Shown piece after piece: positions 51,202 to 59,950 of a stretch of 64,000 nucleotides of DNA. The stretch's first letter is position 1. Each line of letters begins with the position of its first letter. The DNA comes from JBBEAM01 sp942491105. GTDB lineage: Bacteria > Pseudomonadota > Alphaproteobacteria > Kiloniellales > DSM-21159. The notes below the pieces were generated by a model that worked only from the letters and a program-made list of their open reading frames with translations, did no database searches and was not told where the DNA came from. A program made the translations under genes and the position numbers. The stretch covers positions 1 to 64,000 of the forward strand of contig CALNZX010000008.1 in NCBI GenBank assembly GCA_942491105.1, written 5' to 3'.

Positions 51202-53643
51202 TTAGATGCTCTCGGGTACCGGATCGACCGGGCTTTTTTCATGAAAGGTCAGACCATCCGGCCCTTTCTCCACCATCACCGTGGAACCCCGCTTGAACTT
51301 GCCGAAGAGCATCTCTTCGGAGAGGGGGTTTTCGATGAGGCGTTGGACCGCCCTTTTGAGGGGGCGAGCGCCATATTTGGGATCGAACCCTTCGTCGACC
51401 AGATGCGCTTTCGCGTCGGCGGAGACTTCGATGCCGATCCCCTCTTCCTCCAGCCGTTTGGAAAGAGCGTCGATCTGCAACTCGACGATCTGGGCGATCT
51501 GCTCTTTTTCGAGCTTGTGGAAGGTGACGATTTCGTCGATCCGGTTGAGAAACTCCGGGTTGAAGGTCCGGCGTAGCTCGGTTTTGATCTCGTCTTCCAT
51601 TTTTTTGTGGGCAAGCTTTGCGTCTTCGGCCTGGAATCCCATGGCCGACCCCCGCTCCACGATCCGGGCGGAGAGGTTACTGGTCATGATCAGGATGACG
51701 TTCTTGAAGCTAACATGCCGACCGTAGCTGTCGGTGAGCCGACCGTCGTCCATGATCTGAAGAAGCATGTGGTAGATATCGGCGTGGGCTTTCTCGATCT
51801 CGTCGAGGAGAACGACCGCATAGGGGCGACGGCGTACCCGTTCGGTGAGCTGTCCCCCTTCTTCGTAGCCGACATAGCCCGGGGGGGCGCCGACCAACTT
51901 GGAAGCGTTGAACTTTTCCATATATTCGCTCATGTCGAGGCGAATAAGGGACGCCCGGTCACCGAACAGATATTCGGCCAAGACGTTGGCCAGCTCGGTT
52001 TTGCCGACGCCGGTGGGGCCGAGAAAGAGGAAGACCCCCATCGGTTTGTTCAGCTCTTTTAAGCCCATGCGGGAACGGCGAATCGCTTTGGTGACCGCTT
52101 CGATGGCTTGGGTCTGGCCGAAAACTTTCTTCGAAAGCTCGTCCCCCATTTTCGAAAGCTTTTCCCCTTCGTCCTTCTCGACCCGTTGCAACGGAATGCC
52201 GGTGATCGACGAGACGACGTAGGCGATATCTTCTTCGGTGACGGTCGGGCGCGATTCGTCCTGCTTTTTCTCCCAGTCGTCCCGCAACCGATCGAGCTCG
52301 AGCCGAAGCTGCTCTTCCTTGTCGCGCAGATCGACCGCTTTCTCGAACTCCTGATGTTCGATCTTCTCTTTTTTCTCTTCGACCACCTCGTCGATTTTCT
52401 GTTGCAAGTCCCGAATCGCGGGGGGGAATGTCACTTTCCGCAGATGAACCCGCGATCCGGCTTCATCAATAACGTCGATCGCTTTGTCGGGGAGGAATCG
52501 GTCGGGAATATAGCGGTCGGACATCCGAACGGCGGCGATGATCGCTTCGTCGGTGATGATCGCTTTGTGATGAAGCTCGTACTCCGGTTTCAGCCCCCGC
52601 ATGATCTCGATAGCCTCGTCGATGGCGGGCGGCTGAACGATAATCGGCTGGAACCGGCGTTCGAGGGCGCCGTTCTTCTCGATATATTTTCGATACTCAT
52701 CGAGGGTCGTGGCGCCGATGCATTGGATCTCGCCACGGGACAAAGCCGGTTTGAGCATATTGGAAGCGTCAACGGAACCTTCCGCCGCGCCAGCGCCGAC
52801 GAGGGTATGAATCTCGTCGATAAAAAGAATCACATTGGTCGCTTGGGTGATCTCTTTCATGATCGCCTTGATCCGTTGCTCGAACTGCCCCCGGTACTTG
52901 GTACCGGCGATGACGGCGCCGAGATCGAGGCTGATGACCCTTTTGTCGTAGAGCAACTGCGGCACTTCGCGGCTGATGATCCGCTGGGCCATTCCTTCGA
53001 CGATGGCGGTTTTACCGACCCCCGGTTCGCCGATAAGGACCGGATTGTTCTTCGTCCGACGGGCGAGGATCTGGATGACCCGTTCGATTTCCTTGTCCCG
53101 TCCGATGACCGGGTCGAGTTTCCCTTTGACCGCCATTTCGGTCAGATCGCGGCCGAACTCGTCAAGCGCCGGGGTTTTCGATTGTTGCTTCTCCTGGCTG
53201 GCGGTCGGCTCCCGTAGCAGGTTGATGGTCTGCTCCCGGACGTCGGCGTAGGTGACGCCGAGGGAGTTTAAGACCCGTGCGCCGACGCCGTCTTTTTCGC
53301 GCATCAGGCCGAGCAGAAGGTGCTCCGTACCGATGTAGGAATGCCCCATGGAGCGGGCCTCTTCCACCGAGTATTCGAGCACTTTTTTCGCCCGGCTGGT
53401 GAAAGGAATGTCGCCGATGATAAGGGTGTTCGAAGCGGCCGGCATGTTCCGCTCGACTTCCAGACGGACCTGTTTAAGGTCGACCGAGAGGCGCTGGAGA
53501 ACGGCGATGGCCACCCCCCCGGCATCTTTTAAAACACCGAGCAGAAGATGTTCGGTACCGAGGTACTCGTGTTGGTTCTTCTCCGCCTCTTCACGGGCGA
53601 GAATGATGACCTTCCGGGCTCGTTCGGTGAAACGTTTAAACAT
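51202..53643 (-). CDS. clpC: ATP-dependent Clp protease ATPase subunit ClpC
   Basis: 813 residues. Start MFKRFTERARKVIILA (ATG 53643), Clp N repeats, first AAA (GEPGVGKTAIVEGM), a UVR-like linker (EFEKAVDLRDKEEQLR) that distinguishes ClpC from ClpA/ClpB, second AAA (GPTGVGKTELANVLAEYLFG) and a C-terminal small domain. It unfolds proteins for ClpP. GGAGG lies just before the start. Its insertion between lolD and bamA, with its own promoter, is unusual for this otherwise envelope-only block. Confidence 0.93.
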   Translation of the reverse strand: MFKRFTERARKVIILAREEAEKNQHEYLGTEHLLLGVLKDAGGVAIAVLQRLSVDLKQVRLEVERNMPAASNTLIIGDIPFTSRAKKVLEYSVEEARSMGHSYIGTEHLLLGLMREKDGVGARVLNSLGVTYADVREQTINLLREPTASQEKQQSKTPALDEFGRDLTEMAVKGKLDPVIGRDKEIERVIQILARRTKNNPVLIGEPGVGKTAIVEGMAQRIISREVPQLLYDKRVISLDLGAVIAGTKYRGQFEQRIKAIMKEITQATNVILFIDEIHTLVGAGAAEGSVDASNMLKPALSRGEIQCIGATTLDEYRKYIEKNGALERRFQPIIVQPPAIDEAIEIMRGLKPEYELHHKAIITDEAIIAAVRMSDRYIPDRFLPDKAIDVIDEAGSRVHLRKVTFPPAIRDLQQKIDEVVEEKKEKIEHQEFEKAVDLRDKEEQLRLELDRLRDDWEKKQDESRPTVTEEDIAYVVSSITGIPLQRVEKDEGEKLSKMGDELSKKVFGQTQAIEAVTKAIRRSRMGLKELNKPMGVFLFLGPTGVGKTELANVLAEYLFGDRASLIRLDMSEYMEKFNASKLVGAPPGYVGYEEGGQLTERVRRRPYAVVLLDEIEKAHADIYHMLLQIMDDGRLTDSYGRHVSFKNVILIMTSNLSARIVERGSAMGFQAEDAKLAHKKMEDEIKTELRRTFNPEFLNRIDEIVTFHKLEKEQIAQIVELQIDALSKRLEEEGIGIEVSADAKAHLVDEGFDPKYGARPLKRAVQRLIENPLSEEMLFGKFKRGSTVMVEKGPDGLTFHEKSPVDPVPESI

Positions 53644-53752
53644 GAGCCTCCTTCGGCAACGCCCCCCTCGGGTCGGGGCGTATCGCTTCGCGTCACTTCT
53701 ATAAAAATCCGCCGTCGCATGCGACACGGACAGTTACCGTATTCGATCTTTG

Positions 53753-53781
53753 ATAGTAGCACAAAGGGGGATAGGCGCCAA
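53753..53781 (-). promoter_or_regulatory. promoter of clpC
   Basis: On the minus strand, TTGGCG (rc of 53776-53781), a 17-base spacer and TACTAT (rc of 53753-53758). The 12-base palindrome GTCGCATGCGAC (53714-53725) lies in the leader, about 70-80 bases before the clpC start. No CtsR or CIRCE site was recognised. Confidence 0.6.
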
Positions 53782-53821
53782 TTTTAGACGGGCTTTTATT
53801 ACAAGGAAAAAGACCTTGCTT

Positions 53822-54499
53822 TTACTCGACCTTCCCGTCTTTCATACCGACGGTTCGATCCATCCGCCGGGCGAGTTCGAGATTGTGGGTGACGATCACG
53901 AAGGTCTGGCACTGCCCTTCGTTCATCCACTCGATCAGTTCGAAAACCTCCTCCCCGGTCCGGGTGTCGAGATTCCCGGTCGGCTCGTCGGCCAGCACCA
54001 ACGACGGCCCGTTGACCAAGGCCCGAGCCAGAGCGACCCGTTGCTGCTCACCTCCCGAAAGTTTGCCGGGGCGATGGTCCAAACGATCCTGCAAACCGAC
54101 CTCGACGAGCCGCTCCTCGCCCATGGAGAGCGCTTCCCGTTTCGGCGCATTTCGCATCATGGCGGCTAGCGCCACGTTTTCGACCGCCGAAAACTCGGGG
54201 AGAAGCATATGGTTCTGGAAGACGAAACCGATATTCGCGGCCCGCCAGCGGGAGCGGTCGGCGTCATTGAGGGTGAAGATGTCGGTTTCGCCGAAGCGAA
54301 CGGAGCCTTCCGTCGGCCGGTCGAGGCCTCCGAGGAGATGGAGGAGCGTGCTTTTCCCCGCTCCCGATGCGCCGACGATGGCCAGTCGCTCCCCTCGTCC
54401 CACGGTCAGATCGACCTGATCGAGAATGGTCAACATGCGGTCGTCGAGTTGGAAGCGGCGGGTCAGGCCGATGGCTTCGACGACAGCGTCCTCGCTCAT
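53822..54499 (-). CDS. lolD: lipoprotein-releasing ABC transporter ATPase LolD
   Basis: 225 residues. Walker A GASGAGKSTLLHLLGGLDRP, Q-loop VFQNHMLLPEF, signature LSGGEQQRVALARAL, Walker B LVLADEPTGNLD. It powers LolCE to release lipoproteins from the inner membrane. The start overlaps the kinase-like gene stop by ATGA. A weak CAAGG/CCTTG stem follows its stop. Confidence 0.93.
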   Translation of the reverse strand: MSEDAVVEAIGLTRRFQLDDRMLTILDQVDLTVGRGERLAIVGASGAGKSTLLHLLGGLDRPTEGSVRFGETDIFTLNDADRSRWRAANIGFVFQNHMLLPEFSAVENVALAAMMRNAPKREALSMGEERLVEVGLQDRLDHRPGKLSGGEQQRVALARALVNGPSLVLADEPTGNLDTRTGEEVFELIEWMNEGQCQTFVIVTHNLELARRMDRTVGMKDGKVE

Positions 54500-55095
54500 A
54501 CGCTCATCACCGCCATAATGGCCCCCGAGAAGACCGGCGCGATCAGATTGTCGTCGATCTTCCCGGCGAAGAATTCACTCATCGTCGCCATCGCCCCACC
54601 GGCGATAATCACCGGCGCCGACAGCGAGGGCGCCAAGCTGAAGCCGACGAGGAGACAAACGACGAACATGGCGACGCTCCCCTCCACACTCTTGCCGTTG
54701 GGCATCCGTATCCGTCCGAACCGCTTCCCCACCATGGCCGCTATCGGGTCGCCGAGGGCGATGAAGAAAAGCGATACAACGGCGATCGGTTTGGCGAACA
54801 GGATCATCGCCAAAGCGGAGCCACCCAGCAGATACGATACGCCGGTGAAACTGTGGGCCTCTTTCGCTTTCATCAGCCAATGAAAAGAGGTGATGAAGAG
54901 AGCGTTGAACGAGGGATGGCGTAACCGCCACGCTTCGACCATGATCCAAACCACCGTAGCCCCCGTGACCAACATGATGGCGGTGGCGTCGGGAACGACG
55001 GTCAGGTAGTACAGGGCCGGGATGATCGACGCCGACAAAAGATGCATGATCTTGCGCGGCAGGTGGGCGTCTTTTACCAACGCTGTTCTACTCAT
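54496..55095 (-). CDS. SEC59/VTE5-like polyprenol or diacylglycerol kinase
   Basis: 199 residues with about six membrane helices. The motif IALGDPIAAMVGKRFGRIRM, then KSVEGS, is the CTP-dependent lipid alcohol kinase signature (dolichol kinase SEC59, phytol kinase VTE5, diacylglycerol kinase DGK1). The N-terminus (LPRKIMHLLSASIIPALYY) fits. It may phosphorylate polyprenols or diacylglycerol; the exact substrate is unknown. Start ATG 55095 overlaps the lolC stop by eight bases; it overlaps lolD by ATGA, so it is locked into the Lol operon. Confidence 0.8.
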   Translation of the reverse strand: MSRTALVKDAHLPRKIMHLLSASIIPALYYLTVVPDATAIMLVTGATVVWIMVEAWRLRHPSFNALFITSFHWLMKAKEAHSFTGVSYLLGGSALAMILFAKPIAVVSLFFIALGDPIAAMVGKRFGRIRMPNGKSVEGSVAMFVVCLLVGFSLAPSLSAPVIIAGGAMATMSEFFAGKIDDNLIAPVFSGAIMAVMSV

Positions 55096-56365
55096 ACCGT
55101 AACGCCTCCGACGGATCGAGCCGCGAAGCGCTCCAAGCCGGGTAGAGGGTGGCGAGCAAGGTGATGACAATCGCCACCAACGAGACGAGGGCCATGTCGC
55201 CGAACTCCAAACGGACCGGCAAGGTATCAAGGTTATAGACGTCTTGGGGGAGTTCGATGATTTTATAGCGTTTCAATATCTCGCAAAGACCGACCGCCCC
55301 TAGGTCGCCCAAGAGCGTGCCGGTAACGCCGATGACCGCCCCTTCGAGAAAGAAGATCTTCAAGACGCTCCGCGAGCTCGCCCCCATCGCTTTGAGTATG
55401 GCGATATCACGGGTCTTCTCCATAACGACCATAATCAGTGTCGAAACGATGTTGAAGGCGGCGACGCCGATGATAAGAGTCAGGATCACGCCGAGAGCGG
55501 TCTTCTCCAACTGAAGGGCGAAGAAGAAGTTCTTGTTGAGCATCCGCCAATCGCGGGCGATATGGGGGAATCCTATTACCTCGTCGATCATTTCGGCGAT
55601 AGCCGGCGCGGCGTAGATGTCGTCGACTTTCACTTCGACGCCGGTGGCCATCTCGTGCAGGTTAAAAAGCGACCGCGCCTCTTCCAGGTCGATAAGGGCC
55701 AGCGACGAGTCGTACTCGTACATACCGGTCGAGAAAATGGCGGCGACAAAATAGGGGCGGCTGATCGGCGTGGTCCCGGTGGGAGTGACGGTTCCACCGA
55801 CCGGGCTGACAACGGTGATCGGGTCGCCCAGCCCGATCTGAAGCATGTTGGCCAACTCGGCGCCGAGAGCGATTCCGGCGCGGCGAAGTTCGACCATTTG
55901 CCCAAGGTCGTCCTCTTCCACTGTCACCCGGGCATATTTCCCGGCCAAGTGGGAGAGCATCCCCTGTTGAAGATAACGGTTGATATCGCTTGATGTGGAG
56001 GGGGGATCGACCTGTACGCCCCGTATGACGACACCGGTGACCCGTGTAGCCGACGCCAGCATCACTTGATTGAAGATGAAGGGGGAGGCGCCCACGACGC
56101 CGGGGATTTTCATTACTTCTTCGGCGATGGCTTCTGCGTCGCCGGTGGCGTTCCCCGATATGTGACGGATGACGATGTGGGCGTTGGCGCCGAGGATTTT
56201 GTCCCGCAGGTCTTCTTGCGCTCCGGTCATGACGGCCAGAACGGTAATGAGGGCGGTCACGCCGACGGCGACCCCTCCTATCGATATCCAGGTGATAAGG
56301 GATATGAAGGTCTGCTTCCGTTTGGCGGCGAGGTAGCGGCGACTGACGAACCATTCGTATGACAT
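55088..56365 (-). CDS. lolC: lipoprotein-releasing system permease LolC/LolE
   Basis: 425 residues. Four membrane helices: one near residue 25-45 (LITWISIGGVAVGVTALITV) and three in the C-terminal part (GVILTLIIGVAAFNIV and later). The periplasmic domain between them binds lipoprotein and LolA. A single LolC/E gene is present, so the complex may use one permease twice (LolF-like) or a second copy elsewhere. It faces the divergent fur-type gene. Confidence 0.92.
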   Translation of the reverse strand: MSYEWFVSRRYLAAKRKQTFISLITWISIGGVAVGVTALITVLAVMTGAQEDLRDKILGANAHIVIRHISGNATGDAEAIAEEVMKIPGVVGASPFIFNQVMLASATRVTGVVIRGVQVDPPSTSSDINRYLQQGMLSHLAGKYARVTVEEDDLGQMVELRRAGIALGAELANMLQIGLGDPITVVSPVGGTVTPTGTTPISRPYFVAAIFSTGMYEYDSSLALIDLEEARSLFNLHEMATGVEVKVDDIYAAPAIAEMIDEVIGFPHIARDWRMLNKNFFFALQLEKTALGVILTLIIGVAAFNIVSTLIMVVMEKTRDIAILKAMGASSRSVLKIFFLEGAVIGVTGTLLGDLGAVGLCEILKRYKIIELPQDVYNLDTLPVRLEFGDMALVSLVAIVITLLATLYPAWSASRLDPSEALRYE

Positions 56366-56409
56366 ATCAGGTGAGTATAGCCTATTGGGTCGGTCGGGGG
56401 CGAGTCGAT

Positions 56410-56443
56410 TTGACCCCTGTTCTCAATTGATATACATTGAGAA
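56410..56443 (+). promoter_or_regulatory. fur-gene promoter with a palindromic operator
   Basis: TTCTCAAT (56420-56427) and its exact inverse ATTGAGAA (56436-56443) flank TGATATAC. TTGACC (56410-56415) and TATACA (56431-56436), 15 bases apart, are possible promoter boxes; the -10 sits inside the palindrome, so a bound repressor would block it. Autoregulation by the Fur-type product is likely but not shown. Confidence 0.55.
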
Positions 56444-56461
56444 AAACGCTCGCGAGGTTCC

Positions 56462-56920
56462 ATGCCCTCCAAAAATATCGAAGACGAGGTTCGCCGCACC
56501 TATCAGTCCTACCTCTCCCGTAACGGTCTGAAATCGACGATCCAGCGGGATATCATCATCAAGCTCTTCATCCAGAGCCGGGGGCACCTTTCCGCCGACG
56601 AGCTGTATACGTCGTTACGGGAGGAGCACCCCTCCATCGGGCTGGCGACGATCTACCGAACCCTCAAGATTTTGACCGACGCCGGGATCGCCCGGGAACA
56701 ACGGTTCAACGACGGCTATACCCGCTACGAGTTTAACAACCCGGATGACGGGCATCACGACCATCTGGTCTGTACCCTCTGCGGACGGGTGGAGGAGTTC
56801 GAGAATAGCGAGATCGAACGGCTCCAGGACGAGGTGGCTTCGGCCCACGGGTTCGCCATCGAGCACCACAAGCTGGAGCTATACGGTTTGTGCCCCACGT
56901 GCGCCGGTGGCGACAAGTAG
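56462..56920 (+). CDS. Fur family transcriptional regulator
   Basis: 152 residues. N-terminal winged helix (GLKSTIQRDIIIKLF, ATIYRTLKILTDAG) and C-terminal metal domain with HHDHLVCTLCGRVEEF and CPTCAGG (two CxxC pairs for structural zinc). Fur, PerR and Zur cannot be told apart by eye; the HHDH site suits iron or manganese sensing. A perfect palindrome lies in its promoter, consistent with self-control. Divergent from lolC. Confidence 0.9.
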   Translation: MPSKNIEDEVRRTYQSYLSRNGLKSTIQRDIIIKLFIQSRGHLSADELYTSLREEHPSIGLATIYRTLKILTDAGIAREQRFNDGYTRYEFNNPDDGHHDHLVCTLCGRVEEFENSEIERLQDEVASAHGFAIEHHKLELYGLCPTCAGGDK

Positions 56921-56993
56921 AGCGACGGCAGGTGAACGTCGCTCGTCCGGTTTCGACGCCGAGCGGCAACGCAGACAGTTCGTCGGTGGGCCG

Positions 56994-57887
56994 CTATTCG
57001 TTGAGCCGATAGACGATATCTTCGATGGCGTCGTCGGCGACGTCGGCCAAAACCCGACAACTCCCGACGGCGGCGTGCCCTCCCCCGCCATACTCGGCCA
57101 TCAGGCTCCCGACATCGGCGGTGGAGGTCCGGTTCAGAATGCTCCGCCCCACCGAGATGACGACGTTCTTCCCCCCCTTCCCTTCGTTGAACGCGCGCAC
57201 CGATACCGACGCCGACGGATAGAGAGCGTAGACCATAAAGCGACTCCCCAAGGGGGTCTCCATAAGGTTGCGGAAATCGGTGACCACGACCGATCCGTCG
57301 AGCCGGGAATTCTCCTTCAAAGTCTTCTCGAACTGATCGGCCCCTTTCAGGTACTCCTGAATCCGACGGTGAACATATTCGTCGTCCATTATCTCGGCCA
57401 ACGACTTGTGACGGATCATCTCGATGAGATTGACGAAATACTCATGGGAGGTGGCGAATCCGGTTCGGGGATCGACGGTGTTCGAAAGACGGACCCAACC
57501 GGTCGGACGGAGGATATCGTTCAAGTTAAGTTCGGCGGAGTCGATCTTGTCGGTGGCGTCGATCAAAGCGCCGAAACGCTCTTTCCAATCGGGAAGGGCG
57601 TAATAATCGTAGACGAGTCGGGCGCAGGAGGGGGCGAGGCCATATTTGCCGTTAAAGGCGCCCGGCACGTGCCCCGCCTCCCGCTCGGAAAGATGATGGT
57701 CGAACCACATGGCGCAGTCGGGGTGGTACGGCAGGTTCACGATAATATCGTCCGGCCCCACTTCCGCTTCACGGTCGTGAATCTGCCGGGGATGCGCGAA
57801 CTTGATCTGGGCGATCTCTTCGGCCTCGGTCAGAAGGACCGAACAGACCAGTCCGTCAAAGTCGCCCCGCGTGATGATGTTCTTCAT
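56994..57887 (-). CDS. DHH family phosphoesterase
   Basis: 297 residues. N-terminal metal motif TRGDFDGLVC, then MWFDHHLSE (DHH), and in the C-terminal DHHA1 domain GGGGHAAVGSCRV. The family includes exopolyphosphatases, nano-RNases and cyclic-dinucleotide hydrolases; the substrate here is unknown. It lies 36 bases after purE and may be co-transcribed with purE-glcD. Confidence 0.85.
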   Translation of the reverse strand: MKNIITRGDFDGLVCSVLLTEAEEIAQIKFAHPRQIHDREAEVGPDDIIVNLPYHPDCAMWFDHHLSEREAGHVPGAFNGKYGLAPSCARLVYDYYALPDWKERFGALIDATDKIDSAELNLNDILRPTGWVRLSNTVDPRTGFATSHEYFVNLIEMIRHKSLAEIMDDEYVHRRIQEYLKGADQFEKTLKENSRLDGSVVVTDFRNLMETPLGSRFMVYALYPSASVSVRAFNEGKGGKNVVISVGRSILNRTSTADVGSLMAEYGGGGHAAVGSCRVLADVADDAIEDIVYRLNE

Positions 57888-57923
57888 GGTCTTCCCCTCT
57901 CGGGATCGGTCGTATAGGAGACG

Positions 57924-58418
57924 TCAGCGTTTGCTCTTCTGTATCTTCTTATCGGCGTCGTCGACCGCTTTGGCCATATCGTCCCGATAGGCGATCAGTT
58001 TTTTCATCATGGCCGGACTGTTCAAAGCGATAATCCGGGCCGCCAGAAGAGCGGCGTTTTTTCCCCCTGCTTTTCCCATCGAGACCGTCGCCACCGGCAC
58101 GCCCCCCGGCATATTGACCGTAGAGAGGAGCGCGTCGAGTCCGTTTAACGGACCTCCCGCCACCGGTATGCCGATGACCGGCAAGAGGGTCTTCGATGCG
58201 ACGACCCCAGCCAGATGGGCCGATAACCCGGCGCCTGCGATAATCGCTTTGGCGCCCTCTTTTTCGGCCTTCTTTATCAACCGTCCCACTTTTTCCGGGG
58301 TTCGATGGGCCGAGGCGATATGGAGCGCGTGTTTAACGCCGAACCGGTCGAACAGTTTGACGATTTCGTTCCCCACTTCCATGTCCGATTCGGAGCCGAA
58401 CAGTACCAAAACATCCAT
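57924..58418 (-). CDS. purE: N5-carboxyaminoimidazole ribonucleotide mutase
   Basis: 164 residues. Class I PurE: LFGSESDMEVG and IASAHRTPEKV at the N-terminus, AGAGLSAHLAGVVA and PVIGIPVAGGPLNGLDALLS following. It moves the carboxylate of N5-CAIR to C4 in purine synthesis. Its partner purK is not in the window. Start ATG 58418, 13 bases after the glcD stop. Confidence 0.95.
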   Translation of the reverse strand: MDVLVLFGSESDMEVGNEIVKLFDRFGVKHALHIASAHRTPEKVGRLIKKAEKEGAKAIIAGAGLSAHLAGVVASKTLLPVIGIPVAGGPLNGLDALLSTVNMPGGVPVATVSMGKAGGKNAALLAARIIALNSPAMMKKLIAYRDDMAKAVDDADKKIQKSKR

Positions 58419-58431
58419 CGTCGCTTTTCCC

Positions 58432-59829
58432 TTAATGATTGAAAACAACCGACTCGTCGGGGACGATCTTGCCGGGGTTGAGTATGTTTTTCGGATCGAA
58501 GACCGCCTTAAGTTGGCGGGTCAGCCGCACGCCGACGGCGCCGATTTCGAGCTCTATCCAAGGGGCTTTTGAGATACCGATCCCATGCTCGCCCGAGAGG
58601 GTGCCGTCAAGTTTGAGACAGATATCGAAGACCTCGTCGATGGCCTTTTTCGCCCGCTCGTATTCTTCGACATTTTTCTTGTCGGTCATGACGTTCACAT
58701 GGATGTTCCCGTCTCCGGCGTGGCCGAAGTTGATGATCGGCAGATCGACACGGGCCGAAAGTTCGGCGAGCTGTTTCATCAGATCGGGGATGCGCGACCG
58801 GGGAACGGTGACGTCTTCGTTGATCTTGTTGGGACGAATCCGCAAAATCGACGGTGAGATGGAACGGCGGACCGTCCATAGTTTTTCTTTCTCGGCGTCG
58901 TCGTTGGCCACTTGAATGTCGATGGCCTTGTGTTGACGACAGATGTCGCAGATGGTGTCGAGCTCCGACCGAGCCGCCACCGGGGTTCCGTCGGTTTCGA
59001 GCAGCAAGATGGCCCCGGCATCGACCGGGAGGCCGTAGCGAAGATACTCCTCCACCGCTTGCACCGCCGATTTGTCCATGAACTCCAAAGTCCGGGGGAT
59101 GATCCGCGCCCGAATGATGGCGGCCACGGTGTTGGCGGCGGCGTCGACTGTCGGGAACATAGCCAACGCCGTTCGGGTAGCTTGCGGTTTCGGCAAGAGC
59201 TTCAGCAGGATTTTGGTGATGACCCCGAGGGTTCCTTCGCTACCGACCATGAGCCGGGTCAGATCGTAGCCGACGACGCTCTTCATGGTGGCGGCGCCGG
59301 TCCGTATGATCTCGCCGGTCGGAAGGACCACTTCGAGCCCCAAGACGTAGTCGCGGGTGACTCCGTACTTAACGGCGCGGGGGCCTCCTGCGCCGGTGGA
59401 GACGTTGCCGCCGATCGTCGAGACTTTCAGCGACGCCGGGTCGGGAGGATAGAAGAACCCGCGTCGTTCGACCTCTTTTTGCAAAGCGGCGGTGACGACG
59501 CCCGGCTCGACTTCGGCGGTAAGATTTTCTTCGTCGATATTGAGGATGTGGTTCATCCGGGTCATGTTGAGGACCACCCCTTCGTGGGTCGGAATGGAGC
59601 CCCCCACGAATCCCGATCCGGCGCCACGGGGAACCAGCGGAAACTCTTTTTCGTTGGCCAGTTTCATCAGTTCGGCGATCTGTTGAGCGTTGGTGGGGAA
59701 GACCACCATATCGGGGATTTTCTCTTGACCGGTGGCGTCGAATCCGTAGACCAACAGGTCTTCGGCGGCGTCGGTGGCGGCGCCGGGGAAAAGAGCCCGG
59801 ATCTTCTTTTTGATCTCGTTTGACAGCAT
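58432..59829 (-). CDS. glcD: FAD-linked 2-hydroxyacid oxidase (GlcD-like)
   Basis: 465 residues. FAD-binding PCMH domain (LVPRGAGSGFVGGSIPTHEG, VSTIGGNVSTGAGGPRAVKYG) and C-terminal domain with NFGHAGDGNIHVN and SGEHGIGISKAPW. It oxidises glycolate, D-lactate or a related 2-hydroxyacid. GlcE/GlcF partners are not in view, so the substrate and electron acceptor are uncertain. ATG start at 59829. Confidence 0.9.
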   Translation of the reverse strand: MLSNEIKKKIRALFPGAATDAAEDLLVYGFDATGQEKIPDMVVFPTNAQQIAELMKLANEKEFPLVPRGAGSGFVGGSIPTHEGVVLNMTRMNHILNIDEENLTAEVEPGVVTAALQKEVERRGFFYPPDPASLKVSTIGGNVSTGAGGPRAVKYGVTRDYVLGLEVVLPTGEIIRTGAATMKSVVGYDLTRLMVGSEGTLGVITKILLKLLPKPQATRTALAMFPTVDAAANTVAAIIRARIIPRTLEFMDKSAVQAVEEYLRYGLPVDAGAILLLETDGTPVAARSELDTICDICRQHKAIDIQVANDDAEKEKLWTVRRSISPSILRIRPNKINEDVTVPRSRIPDLMKQLAELSARVDLPIINFGHAGDGNIHVNVMTDKKNVEEYERAKKAIDEVFDICLKLDGTLSGEHGIGISKAPWIELEIGAVGVRLTRQLKAVFDPKNILNPGKIVPDESVVFNH

Positions 59830-59950
59830 CGTATCTATCCTTCAAACGCGGACAAGGCCGCTCGTGTTCGTCATCTACGCTGGCTCATTCTAACAGCTTT
59901 ACGGCGCCCGATGAAGGAAGCGGCCCAAGGTCTATCGACAAATAACCACC

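Noticed and set aside
53644..53821. CtsR or CIRCE heat-shock operator before clpC
   Set aside because: No heptad tandem repeat or CIRCE inverted repeat; only a 12-base palindrome.
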